A program made the position numbers and the translations under genes. From Linanthus parryae (Eukaryota; Streptophyta; Magnoliopsida; Ericales; Polemoniaceae), in NCBI GenBank assembly GCA_023055425.1, contig JALGPY010000012.1, positions 11,405,922-11,469,921 of the forward strand: a stretch of 64,000 nucleotides of DNA. The letters are read 5' to 3'. The notes under the pieces are model-generated. The model worked only from the letters and a program-made list of their open reading frames with translations. It ran no database searches and had not been told where the DNA came from. Shown one piece after another: positions 53,597-63,366 of this stretch. How positions within the stretch are numbered: the first letter of the stretch is position 1; each line of letters starts with the position of its first letter.

Positions 53597-54850
53597 CTAT
53601 GATAAGAAAAGCTTATTCTTCTTCCTATCTCTATAGATATCAACTCCCAATATCTTCCGAGCAGCTCCCAGATCCTTCATCTCAAATTCCGCGTTAAGGG
53701 ACCTCTTCAGTTCTCTGATGTCCTTGATATTCCGAGTTGCAATCAGAATATCATCCACATACAGAACTAGGTAAATACGTGATCCACCATGCAACTCTTT
53801 GTGGTACACGCAGCAATCATACTCGCACTTGTGGTAACCAATCTTCAACATGAAGCTGTCAAACCTCTTGTACCATTGCCTTGGTGACTGCTTAAGTCCG
53901 TAGAGAGATCTCTTCAGCTTGCACACGTGGTTATCTCTTCTGGGAACTTGGAACCCCTCCGGTTGGCTCACGTATATTTCCTCCTTCAACTCTCCGTGCA
54001 GGAAAGCTGTCTTGACATCCAATTGCTCAAGTTCTAGGTCGTGGTGTGCCACTAAAGCTAGTAACACCCGGATAGAAGTATGTCTGACCACCGGTGAGAA
54101 GATCTCGTTGTAGTCAACTCCCTCTTTCTGACTGAACCCTCTTGCAACTAGCCTTGCCTTATACTTGACGCCCTCTCCAGATGTATTTCCTTCATTTCTT
54201 CTGAAAACCCACTTGTAGCTGACTATCTTCCTTCCCGCTGGCAATTTAACAAGCTCCCAAGTCGAGTTCTTGCTAAGAGACTCCATGTCTTCTCCCATCG
54301 CGGCAATCCATTGTGCTGACTCATAACTTGATATAGCGGCCTTGTAGGAAGATGGCTCATCCTCTACCTCTTCCGCTACATGTAATGCATATCCCACCAT
54401 ACCATCATCTTTGTATTTCGCCGGAGGCTTTATGACTCTCCTTGGTCTTCCGTCAGCAATACTTTGATGAACTGGTTCCTCTGGTGTAGAAGCATCCCCA
54501 CTATCAGACTCTTCTTCTTCTTCCTCTTCTGCTTCTGGTGGCGGTGTAGGGATTTCGGAATCCTTAGGATCATTAGGATCCGACTCTCCCTCCACCTTCT
54601 TCTTTGCACCTCCAAGCTCCACTTCCACGGAGTTCTTCAACATATGAGTCTCATCAAAGACTACACTTCTGCTAAGTATAATCTTGTTGTCTGCCCATAT
54701 CTTGTATCCCTTCAAACCTGTTCCGAAACCCATAAATACTCCCTTATTAGCTCTTGGTTCTAGTTTGCCATCATCAACGTGATAATAGGCAACACAACCA
54801 AAACCTCTCAAATCCGAGTAATCCACTGCATTACCGGACCAGACTTCCAT
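53597..54850 (-). CDS. Copia-5 integrase C-terminus and reverse transcriptase (open frame)
   Basis: A 417-residue open frame. It starts in the integrase C-terminal region (GFGCVAYYHVDDGKLEPRAN, VFMGFGTGLKGYKIW) with an acidic linker (EAEEEEEEESDSGD). The RT follows: WELVKLPAGRKIVSYKWVFR, FSPVVRHTSIRVLLALVAHH, LEQLDVKTAFLHGELKEEIY, KLKRSLYGLKQSPRQWYKRF and the catalytic LVLYVDDILIA. It ends at a TAG at 53597-53599 in a position that is probably Gln in an intact copy. The reading frame upstream is broken. Confidence 0.9.
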   Translation of the reverse strand: MEVWSGNAVDYSDLRGFGCVAYYHVDDGKLEPRANKGVFMGFGTGLKGYKIWADNKIILSRSVVFDETHMLKNSVEVELGGAKKKVEGESDPNDPKDSEIPTPPPEAEEEEEEESDSGDASTPEEPVHQSIADGRPRRVIKPPAKYKDDGMVGYALHVAEEVEDEPSSYKAAISSYESAQWIAAMGEDMESLSKNSTWELVKLPAGRKIVSYKWVFRRNEGNTSGEGVKYKARLVARGFSQKEGVDYNEIFSPVVRHTSIRVLLALVAHHDLELEQLDVKTAFLHGELKEEIYVSQPEGFQVPRRDNHVCKLKRSLYGLKQSPRQWYKRFDSFMLKIGYHKCEYDCCVYHKELHGGSRIYLVLYVDDILIATRNIKDIRELKRSLNAEFEMKDLGAARKILGVDIYRDRKKNKLFLS

Positions 54851-55753
54851 AGGAATCTTGCATCCTATACCTGTGTGCCGGCTCCGATTTATGAGTTAGC
54901 ATGCCATGGAAACTCCCTCTCCCCAGAAACCTCTAGAAAGACCTGCATTCGAAAGCATGCACCTTGCTTTTCGCTAGAAGTGTCTGATTCATTCTTTCGG
55001 CTACACCGTTCGGCTGCGGTGTGTGCTGAACGGTGCGATGGCGTGCTATTCCCTAATCCTTGCAGAATCCATCAAACTCTGATGAACAGAACTCTAAGCC
55101 ATTGTCCTTGCACAGCCTCTTCAATTTTTTCCCACCTGATTCTCTACTACTATCTTCCACTCCTTGAATCTTGCAAAGGCTTCACTCTTGTGCTTCATCA
55201 CGAATATCCAAGTCATCCTGGAGTAGTCGTCTATGCTGCTTAGAAAATATCTGTACCCGCCAATCGCCTCAACTCGAGATGGACACCAGCAATCCGAATG
55301 GATATAATCAAGAGTACCTTTCGTTCTATGAACCGCCTTAGGGAACTTGCTACGCTGTAGCTTCCCATACACGTAGTGCTCACAAAACCCTAGGCTCTTG
55401 GGCGCATGCCCGGTGAGATAGCTTTTCTTGTGAAGTTCCTTCATTCCACGTTCACTCATATGACCGAGCCTCATATGCCACAGCTTGGTTAGATCATCTT
55501 CCTTAATCTCGGCTGAGACAACTCCAGCAGAACCTGTGATCGTCGAACCTTGCAACATGTACAAAGTCCCATTCTTGACTCCCCTGAGAATAACCTTAGA
55601 ACCCTTGCAGACTTATAGATCTCCACCTTCACCTTTGAAACTGTATCCCTTGCTGTCGAGTAGAATCAAGGAGATCAGATTCTTCTTAATATGTGGTACA
55701 TGCCTGACTGGCTCTAAAGTACATAACATCCTTTCATTCTTCTTCAATCTAAC
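54851..55753 (-). pseudogene. Copia-5 protease end and integrase
   Basis: The frame carries KKNLISLILLDSKGY, a TAA near 55612, then WHMRLGHMSERGMKELHKK, CEHYVYGKLQRSKF (first Cys retained) and LDYIHSDCWCPSRVEAIGGY. It then loses phase around 55120. The catalytic Glu region (PQPNGVAERMN-like) is degraded between 54850 and 55060. It is not functional. Confidence 0.85.
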
Positions 55754-55756
55754 TCA

Positions 55757-56755
55757 GCCACTCCCAGTTACCTTACAGACGGCTCCGTTTTCCATGTAGA
55801 CAGACCCTCCATCCGTTTGGTTGTACGTTGAGAATAGCTCCCTGTTAGAGCAAATATGATAGGAAGCTCCGGAATCAAGGACCCACGCATCCTGCGAGTT
55901 CGTGACAACATCCGCCATTAGAACGTAATCATGCTCAGACGAGTTACCTTGTTGTGCTACGGCTGCGGATCCATTCTGCCCCTGTTGACCTCGTTTTGGG
56001 CAATCTCTCTTCCAGTGCCCCTTTTCCTTGCAAAAGGAACAAACATCCTTGGGTAACTTAGAACCTGAGAAGTGCTTCTTCTTGTTCTTCTTACCTTTCT
56101 TGCTTCCCCCAGTTGCCATCAGTCCGGGAGCATGGTCCTCTATACCTGTGCCTGCACCCTTATGGCGCAGTTCCCTAGCATGGAGCGCCGATCTCACCTC
56201 CTCTAGGGATAAGTCGTCCTTGTTCACAATGAACGACTGCATGAAGTTCTCATATGATGGGGGTAACGAGATCAATAACAAAAGTGCAGCATCCTCATCC
56301 TCCACCTTCTCGCCAATATTACGCAAATCTAACAGAATTGTGTTCAATTGATCAAGATGGTCCTTGAGAGACGTACCTTCGAGCATCCGCAGGGTGAAGA
56401 GCCTTTGATTTAGCATCAACTTGCTAGTGAGACTCTTCGTCATGTAGAGACTCTCCAACTTGAGCCAGAGCTTCGCTGCTTCCTTCTAATCTGCGATCTC
56501 GATGATCACGTCATCCAATAAGCACAGCATAATCTTTGCGTGTGCCTTCTCCTCCATCGCCTTGAACTCCGCTGATGCAACATTCATGCCTCCTTTGTCC
56601 GCGGTCAAAGGTGCCCACAAGCCTTGTGATTTGAGCAAAGCCTCCATATTTATCTTCCACAGAATGAAGCTGTTCCCTCCCGTGAACCTGTTGATCTTCA
56701 ACATCGATCCGGACATTGTTCTTGGTGGATCTTGAACTCTGGTCGCGTGCTCCAC
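55757..56755 (-). pseudogene. Copia-5 gag and protease
   Basis: Gag starts at 56755 or at the internal ATG giving SGSMLKINRFTGGNSF. An in-phase TAG at 56486 (between ADx and KEAAKLW) interrupts it. The main part has LMLNQRLFTLRMLEGTSL, LLISLPPSYENFMQSF and the CCHC knuckle CSFCKEKGHWKRDC. The protease site AWVLDSGASYHIC is intact, ending at a TGA at 55754. Both stops are single-base changes from CAG- and CGA-type codons. Confidence 0.9.
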
Positions 56756-57225
56756 CTAGATCACAAAACCCTAGCTTTGATTTCACCAAGTTGTGAAACC
56801 CTAGCTTTGCTCCGCCTTGATCTTGATCTTGAAAAACCGCCAAACCCGAGCTCTGATACCATAACAAACCACCTCACGAACGAATAACGAATAAAGAAGA
56901 ACACGAGATTTTACGTGGTTCGCTAGCAAAATATTTACTAGCTTTGCTCCGCGGCGAAAAAGCACTCTTTATTCACTTAAGAGGAACAATGACACTTAGA
57001 TTATTGCACATGAAACTAGGAGCCCAAGTAGTACTTATATAGTACTAAGAAAAGCTCCACGTACATGTGTTCCAATCTTGATAGGAAACAACTCCTAACA
57101 ATTGCTAATTCAATTGTTACCTAATTAATTCTTAACATTTTGCTACTTTTGACTTTTCAACTCAAGCAAATTTGTTTCTATAGTTGCCTTTGACTTTTTA
57201 TTCAAGGCACCTCCTCAACAGGTAT

Positions 57226-58020
57226 AAATCCTAATATTACTCATAACCGGCCATTAAATAACTACAATTGCTATCATTTGGTCATGGTTAAATATCTTCA
57301 CCCCGTTTCATAGAAGTTTCTACTAATTTCTAACTTTTGCACTGGCTATGCTATATCGGTGAATGCGACCAGGCTAGGATGACACCGCCATGACTGCAAT
57401 AACAGCGAGATGTGACGCTCCCTGTGGTTACCCAGCCAATATGCGGGTCGGAATCATAGTTTGAATTGCTAACTATAGAAATTTATCATCACAGCCTCTC
57501 AGCAGTTGACTAACCCAGACATAACTGAGCCAAATCACAAATTGGGAAACTGATAAAGCTGCAATGTGTAGAGCATCTTCTCACGTTAACCCACTAATTG
57601 GGTCACCCAAAGGACAACCCTTTACAGCAAGCTGAACACCATAGACAAGAACCCACATATACAAGTGGGTGAAGTTGGAACGCTTTGGAGATCCATAATA
57701 AATATTGGGATGAAAATCAATTTATATATTATAACTAAAAATTCCACAAGCGAAAACAACGCCAACAATTCAAACCTCTTAACAATTCATGGCAGAAAAC
57801 GCACACGAGAAGAAGTAGAGCGCGATGTCGACACATTTGTGCCATGGAAATAGAACTGCAGCATCCTATAATCTTCTACTGTAACTATATATATTACACT
57901 TTCAATTATGTTTCTTTACTAGAGCTATATTACAAGGTTGTTTAACCCAAAAAGCGTGTCCACATATTTTATGCTCCTAGATGGGCTCTCGCAGAACTTA
58001 TTAATATGATCATTTTAGTG
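57226..58020. other. Intergenic sequence between copia-5 and the WAT1 pseudogene
   Basis: I searched both strands for the missing last WAT1 exons (typical VMKDRGPVFVTAFNPL and VIGAIVIVLGLY regions) and found none. A small plus-strand frame at 57665-57853 has no recognisable motif. Confidence 0.55.
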
Positions 58021-59577
58021 TCCTTACGCTGTAGACAGCTGCAAGAAGTTGATTGTCTCAGCTTATAGCCCATGCACTGGGGTTTCCCCTCTCCATCACG
58101 AGCGCCACCACAGCGTCCACAACAGTCATATCCAAGCAGTGAGGATAGCTTAGCTGGGTATGTCCGCATGGTGATTGCCTAGAGAAAGCGAAGGTTAATA
58201 AGATTTTAGATGAGATTATCTATTTATACATTATGAGAGTTCATACGGTGGATTACTTGTAGATCATGAAACATGCCTAGCTGAAGCATCCAATTATGAT
58301 CATCACCGAGCCCTTGACTGATTGTTGAGGATTTGGTCCTCCGCCGTTTGTTTCAGTATTCCCCCTTCCTTTTGTCCAAAAGAGATGCATGAGTGGGCCT
58401 TTAACAAGTGTCATGAGCATAGCTCCTCCAACTGTGGTCGCAGTTCCAAACAACTTAGCCTGGCTGCGAATGCTCCCAATCTGTACCTTCTCCATCCTAG
58501 GAAAGAATACCTTTATCAATTTTTCCGGACATACACCATTTAAGTCATGTTCTAAACAAACTATGTTGACATATGAGTGAATACACGAGTTGATCAATTT
58601 TATTCATAGGGAAGCTCTTGCAGCTTCCACTGTTTTAGTTAAAATGACGTGCATAAAAGTTACCTAAGAACCCAAGCCATCAGGAATGTTAAGGCGGGAA
58701 GAATATTCGACAGCACTGTTGCAAATTTCGCTGTTGTATATTTCATTCGGAGAAAGTAGAGGTTCTGACCAATGACTGGCCTGCGGGAGAGAAAGAGAAA
58801 GAGTTAAACTATCGCATGAGGATTGAGAGCACAATTTGCACGTAAGATGTCATGAGACTTACTCGAGTAAGTTCAGCAGGAGAATTTTTGTGAAGAGTGG
58901 TAAGGTCATCGTTGGCCTTGTTCTCCTGTCAAGAAAGTATCATCCGCTTAGTATACCTTTTATCCTAGACTTTATAACAATATATATATAATATATATTG
59001 TTATCCTGACGTTAAGTGAGGCGATGGCTGTGTGAGGAGAGACTGTTTTTTCACTGAAAAGACAAAATCAGTCTTGGACTATAAATTGCACTACCATTGA
59101 ATCGGCTTTCCTTTCATACAACTGAAGTAAAGCAACATACAGAAACAGCCTTGACTATGAATTCCACTACCATTGAAATTGATTTCATTTCATACAACTG
59201 AAGTAAAGCATCATACAGAGTTACAGGTGATGGCAAGCCAATATCAAAGGGTTATGCCTTTCATTGCTGCTGTATTATTACAAATAGGTTTTGCTGGATT
59301 GGAAGTCATCACAATGTTTTCCCTGAAGAAGGGTACGAGTAGCTTTGTGAACGTTGCATACCGTCACGCTGTTGCATTAATCGTGTTAGCTCCTTTTGCA
59401 CCGGATAGCAAAAGGAGCTAACACGATTAATGCAACAGCGTGACGGTATGCAACGTTCACAAAGCTACTCGTACCCTTCTTCAGGGAAAACATTGTGATG
59501 ACTTCCAATCCAGCAAAACCTATTTGTAATAATACAGCAGCAATGAAAGGCATAACCCTTTGATATTGGCTTGCCAT
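58020..59577 (-). pseudogene. WAT1-related (nodulin MtN21/EamA) transporter pseudogene
   Basis: On the minus strand, exon 1 (59577-~59404) encodes MASQYQRVMPFIAAVLLQIG, then YRHAVALIVLAPFA, the first two membrane segments. Exon 2 (58863-58925) encodes TRPTMTLPLFTKILLLNLLE. Exon 3 (58664-58780) encodes PVIGQNLYFLRMKYTTAKFA, then VLSNILPALTFLMAWVLR. Exon 4 (from 58496) encodes MEKVQIGSIRSQAKLFGTAT, then TVGGAMLMTLVKGPLMHLFW. Exon 5 (from 58178) has AITMRTYPAKLS and, after a shift, VVALVMERGNPSAWAIS. Splice phases agree between exons 2, 3 and 4. Damage: TGG to TAG at 58277-58279 (GCFS-stop-ACFM), a frameshift in exon 5, no later exons, and an inverted duplicate of exon 1 between exons 1 and 2. 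Intact family members have ~350-400 residues and ten membrane helices and export small molecules such as auxin or amino acids. Confidence 0.92.
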
Positions 59578-59807
59578 CACCTGTAACTCTGTATGATGCT
59601 TTACTTCAGTTGTATGAAATGAAATCGATTCAATGGTAGTGGAATTCATAGTCAAGGCTGTTTCTGTATGTTGCTTTACTTCAGTTGTATGAAAGGAAAG
59701 CCGATTCAATGGTAGTGCAATTTATAGCCCAAGACTGATTTTGTCTTTTCAGTGAAAATACAGTATCTCCTTACACAGCCATCGCCTCACTTAACGTCAG
59801 GATGACA
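58999..59807. repeat. ~400 bp near-perfect palindrome containing WAT1 exon 1 on both arms
   Basis: The left arm (58999-59399) and right arm (59408-59807) are reverse complements around an 8-base loop ACCGGATA (59400-59407). I count about six differences, all in the outer half; the inner ~180 bp, holding the coding part, look identical. Each arm has the exon 1 frame (ATG at 59230 plus strand, 59577 minus strand) and ~170 bp upstream with a ~75 bp tandem repeat. A transcript across it from either side would fold into a long hairpin. Confidence 0.95.
59080..59220 (+). repeat. Two ~75 bp tandem units upstream of WAT1 exon 1 (left arm)
   Basis: AATT(G/C)CACTACCATTGAA and TTTCATACAACTGAAGTAAA each occur twice, ~75 bp apart. 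The same pair is mirrored in the right arm (59590-59725), so this duplication predates the palindrome. Confidence 0.85.
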
Positions 59808-59957
59808 TGCAATTGGGTAACTACATTTCGTTTTTCCTTCTTTTGAGAGGTACCTTATAAGGAAAATTTCATTTTCATTTGTTGTTTGATTCAACGGACC
59901 ACGTGCCCGACTCTTTTAAGGATACGTGCGTCCAACCTATTGTGAAAGTGTGTTATT

Positions 59958-60170
59958 AAGAGTTCTAAATTTATCTTTCCGTCTTGCTTCAAATAATCCA
60001 TGTGGACAATAGGGAAAGTGTGATTGTTTTTTCTTTGTATTTAGAAGTTCTAGAATTGTCCTTACTTTTTGCTAATTGCCACAAATACAACACGTGGACT
60101 GTGTCGTCATTGTATTTTCTTTGTGTTTAGAAGTTCTAAAGTAGTCTTTAGGTTTTGTTAATTGCTACTG
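59958..60170. repeat. ~86 bp tandem repeat, about 2.5 units
   Basis: Units starting (G/A)GAAGTTCTA at ~59960, 60044 and 60130 share TTTCTTTGT(A/G)TTTAGAAGTTCTA and GTGGAC. No gene is here. Confidence 0.75.
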
Positions 60171-60179
60171 ATGGGAAGC

Positions 60180-60602
60180 GCCTTGAAGATGGCAGAGACT
60201 TAAAGGAGCAACGAAGGTGAAGCCCCAGCGTTCTTCGCACGAAGACGGGTAGGTCTTCGCACGAAGATGAAGCCAGGAAGCCAAAAGTGTTCGCAGAACA
60301 CTATGCAGTCGCAAAGTGGGAAGCTCTTCGCACGAAGATCACAAATGTCTCCGCACGTAGACTTCGTGATACGCAAAGACATAGGGTTGACGATTTTGTG
60401 AGAAATCGACGAAACTCCCAAGTAGCTTATAGCTTATCGCGCTGTTCTAATCAACTAAACTGTGATCAAACGAAGAGATTCTTTTTCAATTCATTTCATG
60501 GAAATAAACTAAGACCACAACTTCTTTAAATAGTAAAACGAAACTAACCCTAGACTCCTAGGGGGCTTCACAAGGCTTGGTCCCTACTAAATAATTAAAC
60601 GC

Positions 60603-60633
<31 letters not shown>

Positions 60634-62150
60634 TAAAAAAATAAATAAATACACAACTAAATAAATAATTATTAATAATAATATTCATCCGTATACTCTG
60701 GCTCGTCACGGTATCGTGATGTCGTGTGCAGATACGTGTATCTTCCCGTATCAACTCCCTTCCTGTTGAAAAACGCCTTGTCCTCAAGGCGAGTTGAATA
60801 ATTGGACTCAGGGGCCGAATAATTCCCACTTGTGTAATCTTGCCCACAATCTGGATCAAAGGAACTGGGCTCAAAATTATACCCATATTTATAAGTGGGC
60901 CTAGTATGAGAATGAAGCCTGCTGTAAGAATGAGGCCTATTCTTTTGATTCGGAGGCCCAAATGAACTTTCCACTGAATAAGTAGGCCCATACGTATTAG
61001 TAAAACCCAACCCACCTTGAATGTGGTTAAGCCCATGGGTAGTGGAAGGATAGGGCCCAACAGATTGTGAATGCAGCCCTCTTCCACGTTTGTGCTGATG
61101 GCGGCTGCTGAGAGGGGTGGATGCTTGCAGCAGCTGGGGATCAACGGATGGAGGCCGGTGGTGGTGGGGGAGCGGCTGCCGTGTGCGGATCGGGGAGCGG
61201 CTTTCATAGTACCCGGCGCACTCCTCTGCAGCTGGTGGTGGCGGCGGATCTGGAGGTCACAACAGTGCAGGTGGCGAGGAAAAACCTGCCTGGAAAGAGG
61301 TTGCTGCATGTTGAGTTGGTGTCGCCGTCGTGGGGGAAGACGACCGGAGCAACGGGTGTTGGTCCTCCTGCTCGTGAGCACCGTCCAATCGGTGGAAGAT
61401 GCGTCGGAAATCGCCGATGGTAATAGCCGATAGGAGCGGGTGGGATAGTTGCGGAACCATGGATGATTCCGGCGATCGTCGTGCTGTCAACATCCCCGTT
61501 TGCTGCTCTGGTGTTGTGAGTGGCTTCGGCGGCGGACGAACTGGGTACTGGACCTGAACCTCCAAGGTTAAGATCAAGGAGTGAAGATTTTCCTGGCCGT
61601 TCTCCAAATCCACCAGTCGCGTCTCTACGGCGGCGAGGTCGCAACCTGCTCGCGTTGTTGGCCGATCTCCAAAGCCGTCAAGGGTGCATCGACGATGGCT
61701 ATGGCGGATTGAGATTCTGCTTGGTCGTTCTCCAATGTGTGCTTTCTTGTATTGACTGCGTCAAACCTTGTATCAATGGTCTGAATCAGAGCTTGCAAAC
61801 CCTGGACCATGGTCTTCAGGTCTGTGATTTCCGCCAATAACCGTTCTCCCATGGATGGGGAAACGTCCTCGTCGTTCGTCATGCTTCTGTTTTGGATCTG
61901 AAACAAACAGAGAGATCAAGTGATGGGGTTTTGTGTTTACATTTTTTTTTTTTTGTTCTTGGTGGGTTTTGTATTGGTGGAGCTCAGAGGTGAGAAACAA
62001 GGAGAGAGTGATGGCCTCGTGGGTCTGCAGGTGTACGTTGGAAAAGGATAAAAACAAGGGTTTGGCATTGCACAATCACTGATGTTGGTAGGCGGCAGTG
62101 ACAACTTGCATTCAATGCAATAACAGCTAAGAGGGTCTGAAAACCTCATA
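60180..62150 (-). mobile_element. Degraded, internally deleted LTR retroelement
   Basis: On the minus strand a gag-like N-terminus starts near 61882 (MTNDEDVSPSMGERLLAEIT, then LKTMVQGLQALIQTIDTRFD, coiled). It shifts frame near 61630 into a Pro-rich stretch with LVDLENGQENLHSLILTLEV. Further low-complexity frames follow. Near 60770 is a TRLEDKAFFNRKGVDTG phrase typical of the end of gypsy polyproteins just before the 3' LTR. No RT or integrase is present. An LTR-like region with TTCGCACGAAGA blocks (60230-60340) follows. A microsatellite (AAAT)n lies at 60603-60660. Family assignment is tentative. Confidence 0.5.
60231..60345. repeat. Three TCTTCGCACGAAGA palindromes
   Basis: CTTCGCACGAAGA occurs at ~60235, ~60254 and ~60327, with a diverged CTCCGCACGTAGA at ~60350. 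The core TTCGCACGAA also occurs in both copia-3 LTRs (14857-14900, 40750-40805). Confidence 0.85.
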
Positions 62151-63276
62151 TGACTTGGCGACGAAAGACTACTATAGGACTAAGGGTGCCTAGAACCTCT
62201 GAGCTAAAGGACGTGCGCGGATCTTTGATTGAGTTTGGTGGATGTTTGGGGACCCCTTAGTGAGCTTGTGCGTAGGATCATTGTATTTTCAATTCCTTAT
62301 TGCGGTTGTGTGAATTGCAAAAGAGACTTGTGAGAACTTGATGATTTTGGTTAGTGATAGCGAGATTGCCCATCTCTTAAGAAAAAAAAGAGTATGTTAT
62401 TCAATTTTAGCATTATTCTATAATCGAGTTGCATTGTATAGTCATGTAGATTGCATTGTGTGTGTGTGTGTTTTGTTTGTGTCACATGGCTAGTAAAGTT
62501 TTATGCAATTCGGTGGATTTAAAACGTAGTGTAAGGATTGATTTTGCAAGGGACGCACAAAAAGGTAGTGTGGGGGATTTGATAACTCTGCATTAGAGTT
62601 ATATTTCTTCTACGTTTGTGTACCGTTTTGTGTGAATTTCGGGTAGATTATATTAGCTTTACACTATGAACTTGAGGAAATTGAGTAAGTTTAGATTTGA
62701 GCGATAACTTGTAAATCCGGGCATTTCTCGCGTTATTTTATGATATTTTGTCACGTTTGACCGCACGGGTGTGTTTCGTGTTGTTTTGACAGGAAACGTA
62801 ACTCGGAGACTAAAGGAAGAGGAGAAACGAACTTCGGAAATTGAGACAAAGCTCGTGATTGGAGAGAAGAAGACAAGATCAGCAGATCACACGACTTGCA
62901 AAACTGAGGTCGTGCGATCTAGAGCAAGACTTAGAATAAATTTGGAGGAGAAAATTGAGCAACTCACTGTTTCCACGACTTGAGTGGCTGATCGTGCGTT
63001 CAACTTAAGGAGATCGCACGATCTGGTTTTGGCTGATCGTGTGATCTGATTGAAGGAAAAAAAGTCCTGGACGCAACTCACCCTAGATCGCATGATCAGG
63101 AATTTCAGATCATGTGATCTGCTTAAGAAGAAAAAAAAACACACGGACTCTCCTAAACCTAATTGGAGATCAACGTGAGAGGAGAAGATTCATTGGAGAA
63201 AAAATCTATCAACGTGAGGGAAGAGAAGAGGAGGACGGATGCACGCACAAGAGGAGGACTCCTCCTCCATTGAAGC
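62150..63276 (+). mobile_element. 3' end of a long-LTR Ty3/gypsy element and start of its LTR
   Basis: A polypurine-like AGTGTGGGGGAT (62567-62578) precedes TGATAACTCTGCATTAG at 62580, the arrangement seen at the 3' LTR of Athila/Tat elements. The preceding ~430 bp are non-coding. The LTR continues to at least 63276 and contains the recurring words ATCGCACGATC/ATCGTGCGATC. Its far end is obscured by the microsatellite and LINE. No protein is supported. Confidence 0.6.
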
Positions 63277-63329
63277 TCTCTTCTTCTTCTTCTTCTTCTT
63301 CTTCTTCTTCTTCTTCTTCTTCTTCTTCT

Positions 63330-63364
<35 letters not shown>

Positions 63365-63366
63365 TT
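63277..63366. repeat. (CTT)n microsatellite
   Basis: About 90 bp of TTC/CTT repeats produce artificial poly-Ser and poly-Arg frames. Confidence 0.97.

Larger units (their letters stand above)
52284..57220 (-). mobile_element. Copia-5: complete Ty1/copia (Tork/Tnt1-like) element (4937 bp)
   Basis: LTRs at 52284-52660 (3' side) and 56862-57220 (5' side) are flanked by GGTAT (52279-52283 / 57221-57225). On the minus strand the LTR starts TGTTGAGGAGGTGCC. The primer site TGGTATCAGAGCTC lies at ~56848-56861. Gag, protease, integrase, RT and RNase H follow in copia order with point stops and one shift. The 5' LTR lacks a few bases at its inner end compared with the 3' copy. Confidence 0.93.

Noticed and set aside
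57665..57853. Small plus-strand frame as a gene
   Set aside because: 62 codons, no recognisable motif, AT-rich start, no splice or neighbouring support.
58999..59807. Foldback or MITE transposon as the explanation of the palindrome
   Set aside because: The loop is only 8 bases, arms hold a host exon in register with the neighbouring gene, and no terminal duplication is evident. An assembly foldback is less likely because the arms differ at several sites.
61071..61433. Plus-strand frames opposite the degraded gag region
   Set aside because: They are shadows of the minus-strand Pro-rich segment; there is no domain.
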